NCBI GenBank assembly: GCA_945788205.1
Contig: CALZLE010000286.1
Location: forward strand, 1-5,793
Length of the DNA: 5,793 nucleotides
From: an uncultured Desulfuromonadales bacterium
GTDB taxonomy: Bacteria > Desulfobacterota > Desulfuromonadia > Desulfuromonadales > Geopsychrobacteraceae
Direction of reading: 5' to 3'
The notes under the pieces are model-generated. The model did no database searches and was not told where the DNA came from. It saw only the letters and a list, made by a program, of their open reading frames with translations. The position numbers were made by a program, and so were the translations under genes. This document shows, in pieces, positions 5,705-5,793 of the stretch (its first letter is position 1; each line of letters begins with the position of its first letter).

Positions 5705-5793
5705 ATGTTGCTGCGGTTGTCTGTTACGACGAGTTTCATTGTTTTTATTTTTGCAGTCCTGTCTGTTGCTGACGCTCTGGCTGGGCAACACAA
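5705..5793 (+). CDS. N-terminus of a secreted or periplasmic protein (partial, runs off the window)
   Basis: The ATG at 5705 opens a frame that stays open to the window edge (29 full codons). GGTGGA at 5692-5697 is a well-spaced ribosome binding site. The peptide is a textbook Sec signal: a short start with Arg4 (MLLRLSVTTS), a hydrophobic core (FIVFIFAVLSVA, 11-22) and a signal peptidase I site ALA-G with cleavage expected after residue 26. There is no lipobox cysteine, so it is not a lipoprotein signal as far as visible. An in-frame GTG at 5693 would add four residues but overlaps the ribosome binding site. Only three mature residues are visible, so the function cannot be named. Confidence 0.7.
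   Translation, partial: MLLRLSVTTSFIVFIFAVLSVADALAGQH

Noticed and set aside
5680..5775. ATG at 5680 as the start of the last gene
   Set aside because: It is in a different frame from the signal peptide, has no good ribosome binding site and soon reaches a stop.
1..5793. Mobile elements, CRISPR arrays, tRNA or rRNA genes
   Set aside because: I saw no transposase, terminal repeats with target duplications, regularly spaced repeats or tRNA-like cloverleaf sequence on either strand by eye.

Overview
The window is a bacterial sulfur-amino-acid locus followed by a dynamin-like GTPase. All complete genes lie on the + strand and are tightly packed. The base composition is moderate, the cysteine synthase is of the Escherichia coli CysK type, and a SAM-I (S-box) riboswitch precedes a MetI/MetC-type gene pair. 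This combination would fit a member of the Desulfuromonadales/Geobacterales-type former Deltaproteobacteria. That placement is inference from protein style and riboswitch use, not proven by the sequence.

Layout: bases 1-72 hold the last 23 codons of an unidentified gene, whose TGA directly abuts the ATG of cysK (73-1029). The 302-base gap after cysK holds promoter-like hexamers, a SAM-I riboswitch (about 1107-1210) and a strong intrinsic terminator (1261-1291). Behind it lie two paralogous PLP-dependent trans-sulfuration genes: a MetI-like cystathionine gamma-synthase (1332-2510) and a MetC-like cystathionine beta-lyase (2503-3648). They overlap by 8 bases. A 94-base gap leads to a 596-residue dynamin-family GTPase (3743-5533). 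The last 260 bases hold a possible promoter with an inverted repeat, then the start of a gene with a clear Sec signal peptide (5705 to the window edge).

How the genes work together: CysK makes cysteine from O-acetylserine and sulfide. The MetI-like enzyme joins cysteine to an activated homoserine to give cystathionine. The MetC-like enzyme splits cystathionine to homocysteine, the precursor of methionine and SAM. SAM then shuts off the metI-metC transcript through the riboswitch. cysK lies upstream of the switch, so the switch should not control it. The GTPase has no evident metabolic link and probably has its own transcription unit, although no terminator separates it from metC.

Most of the window is recognisable biology and I see no clear new multi-gene system. 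The least explained items are the orphan dynamin-like protein, the details of the riboswitch expression platform, the possible operator at 5625-5638, and the two partial genes at the window edges.
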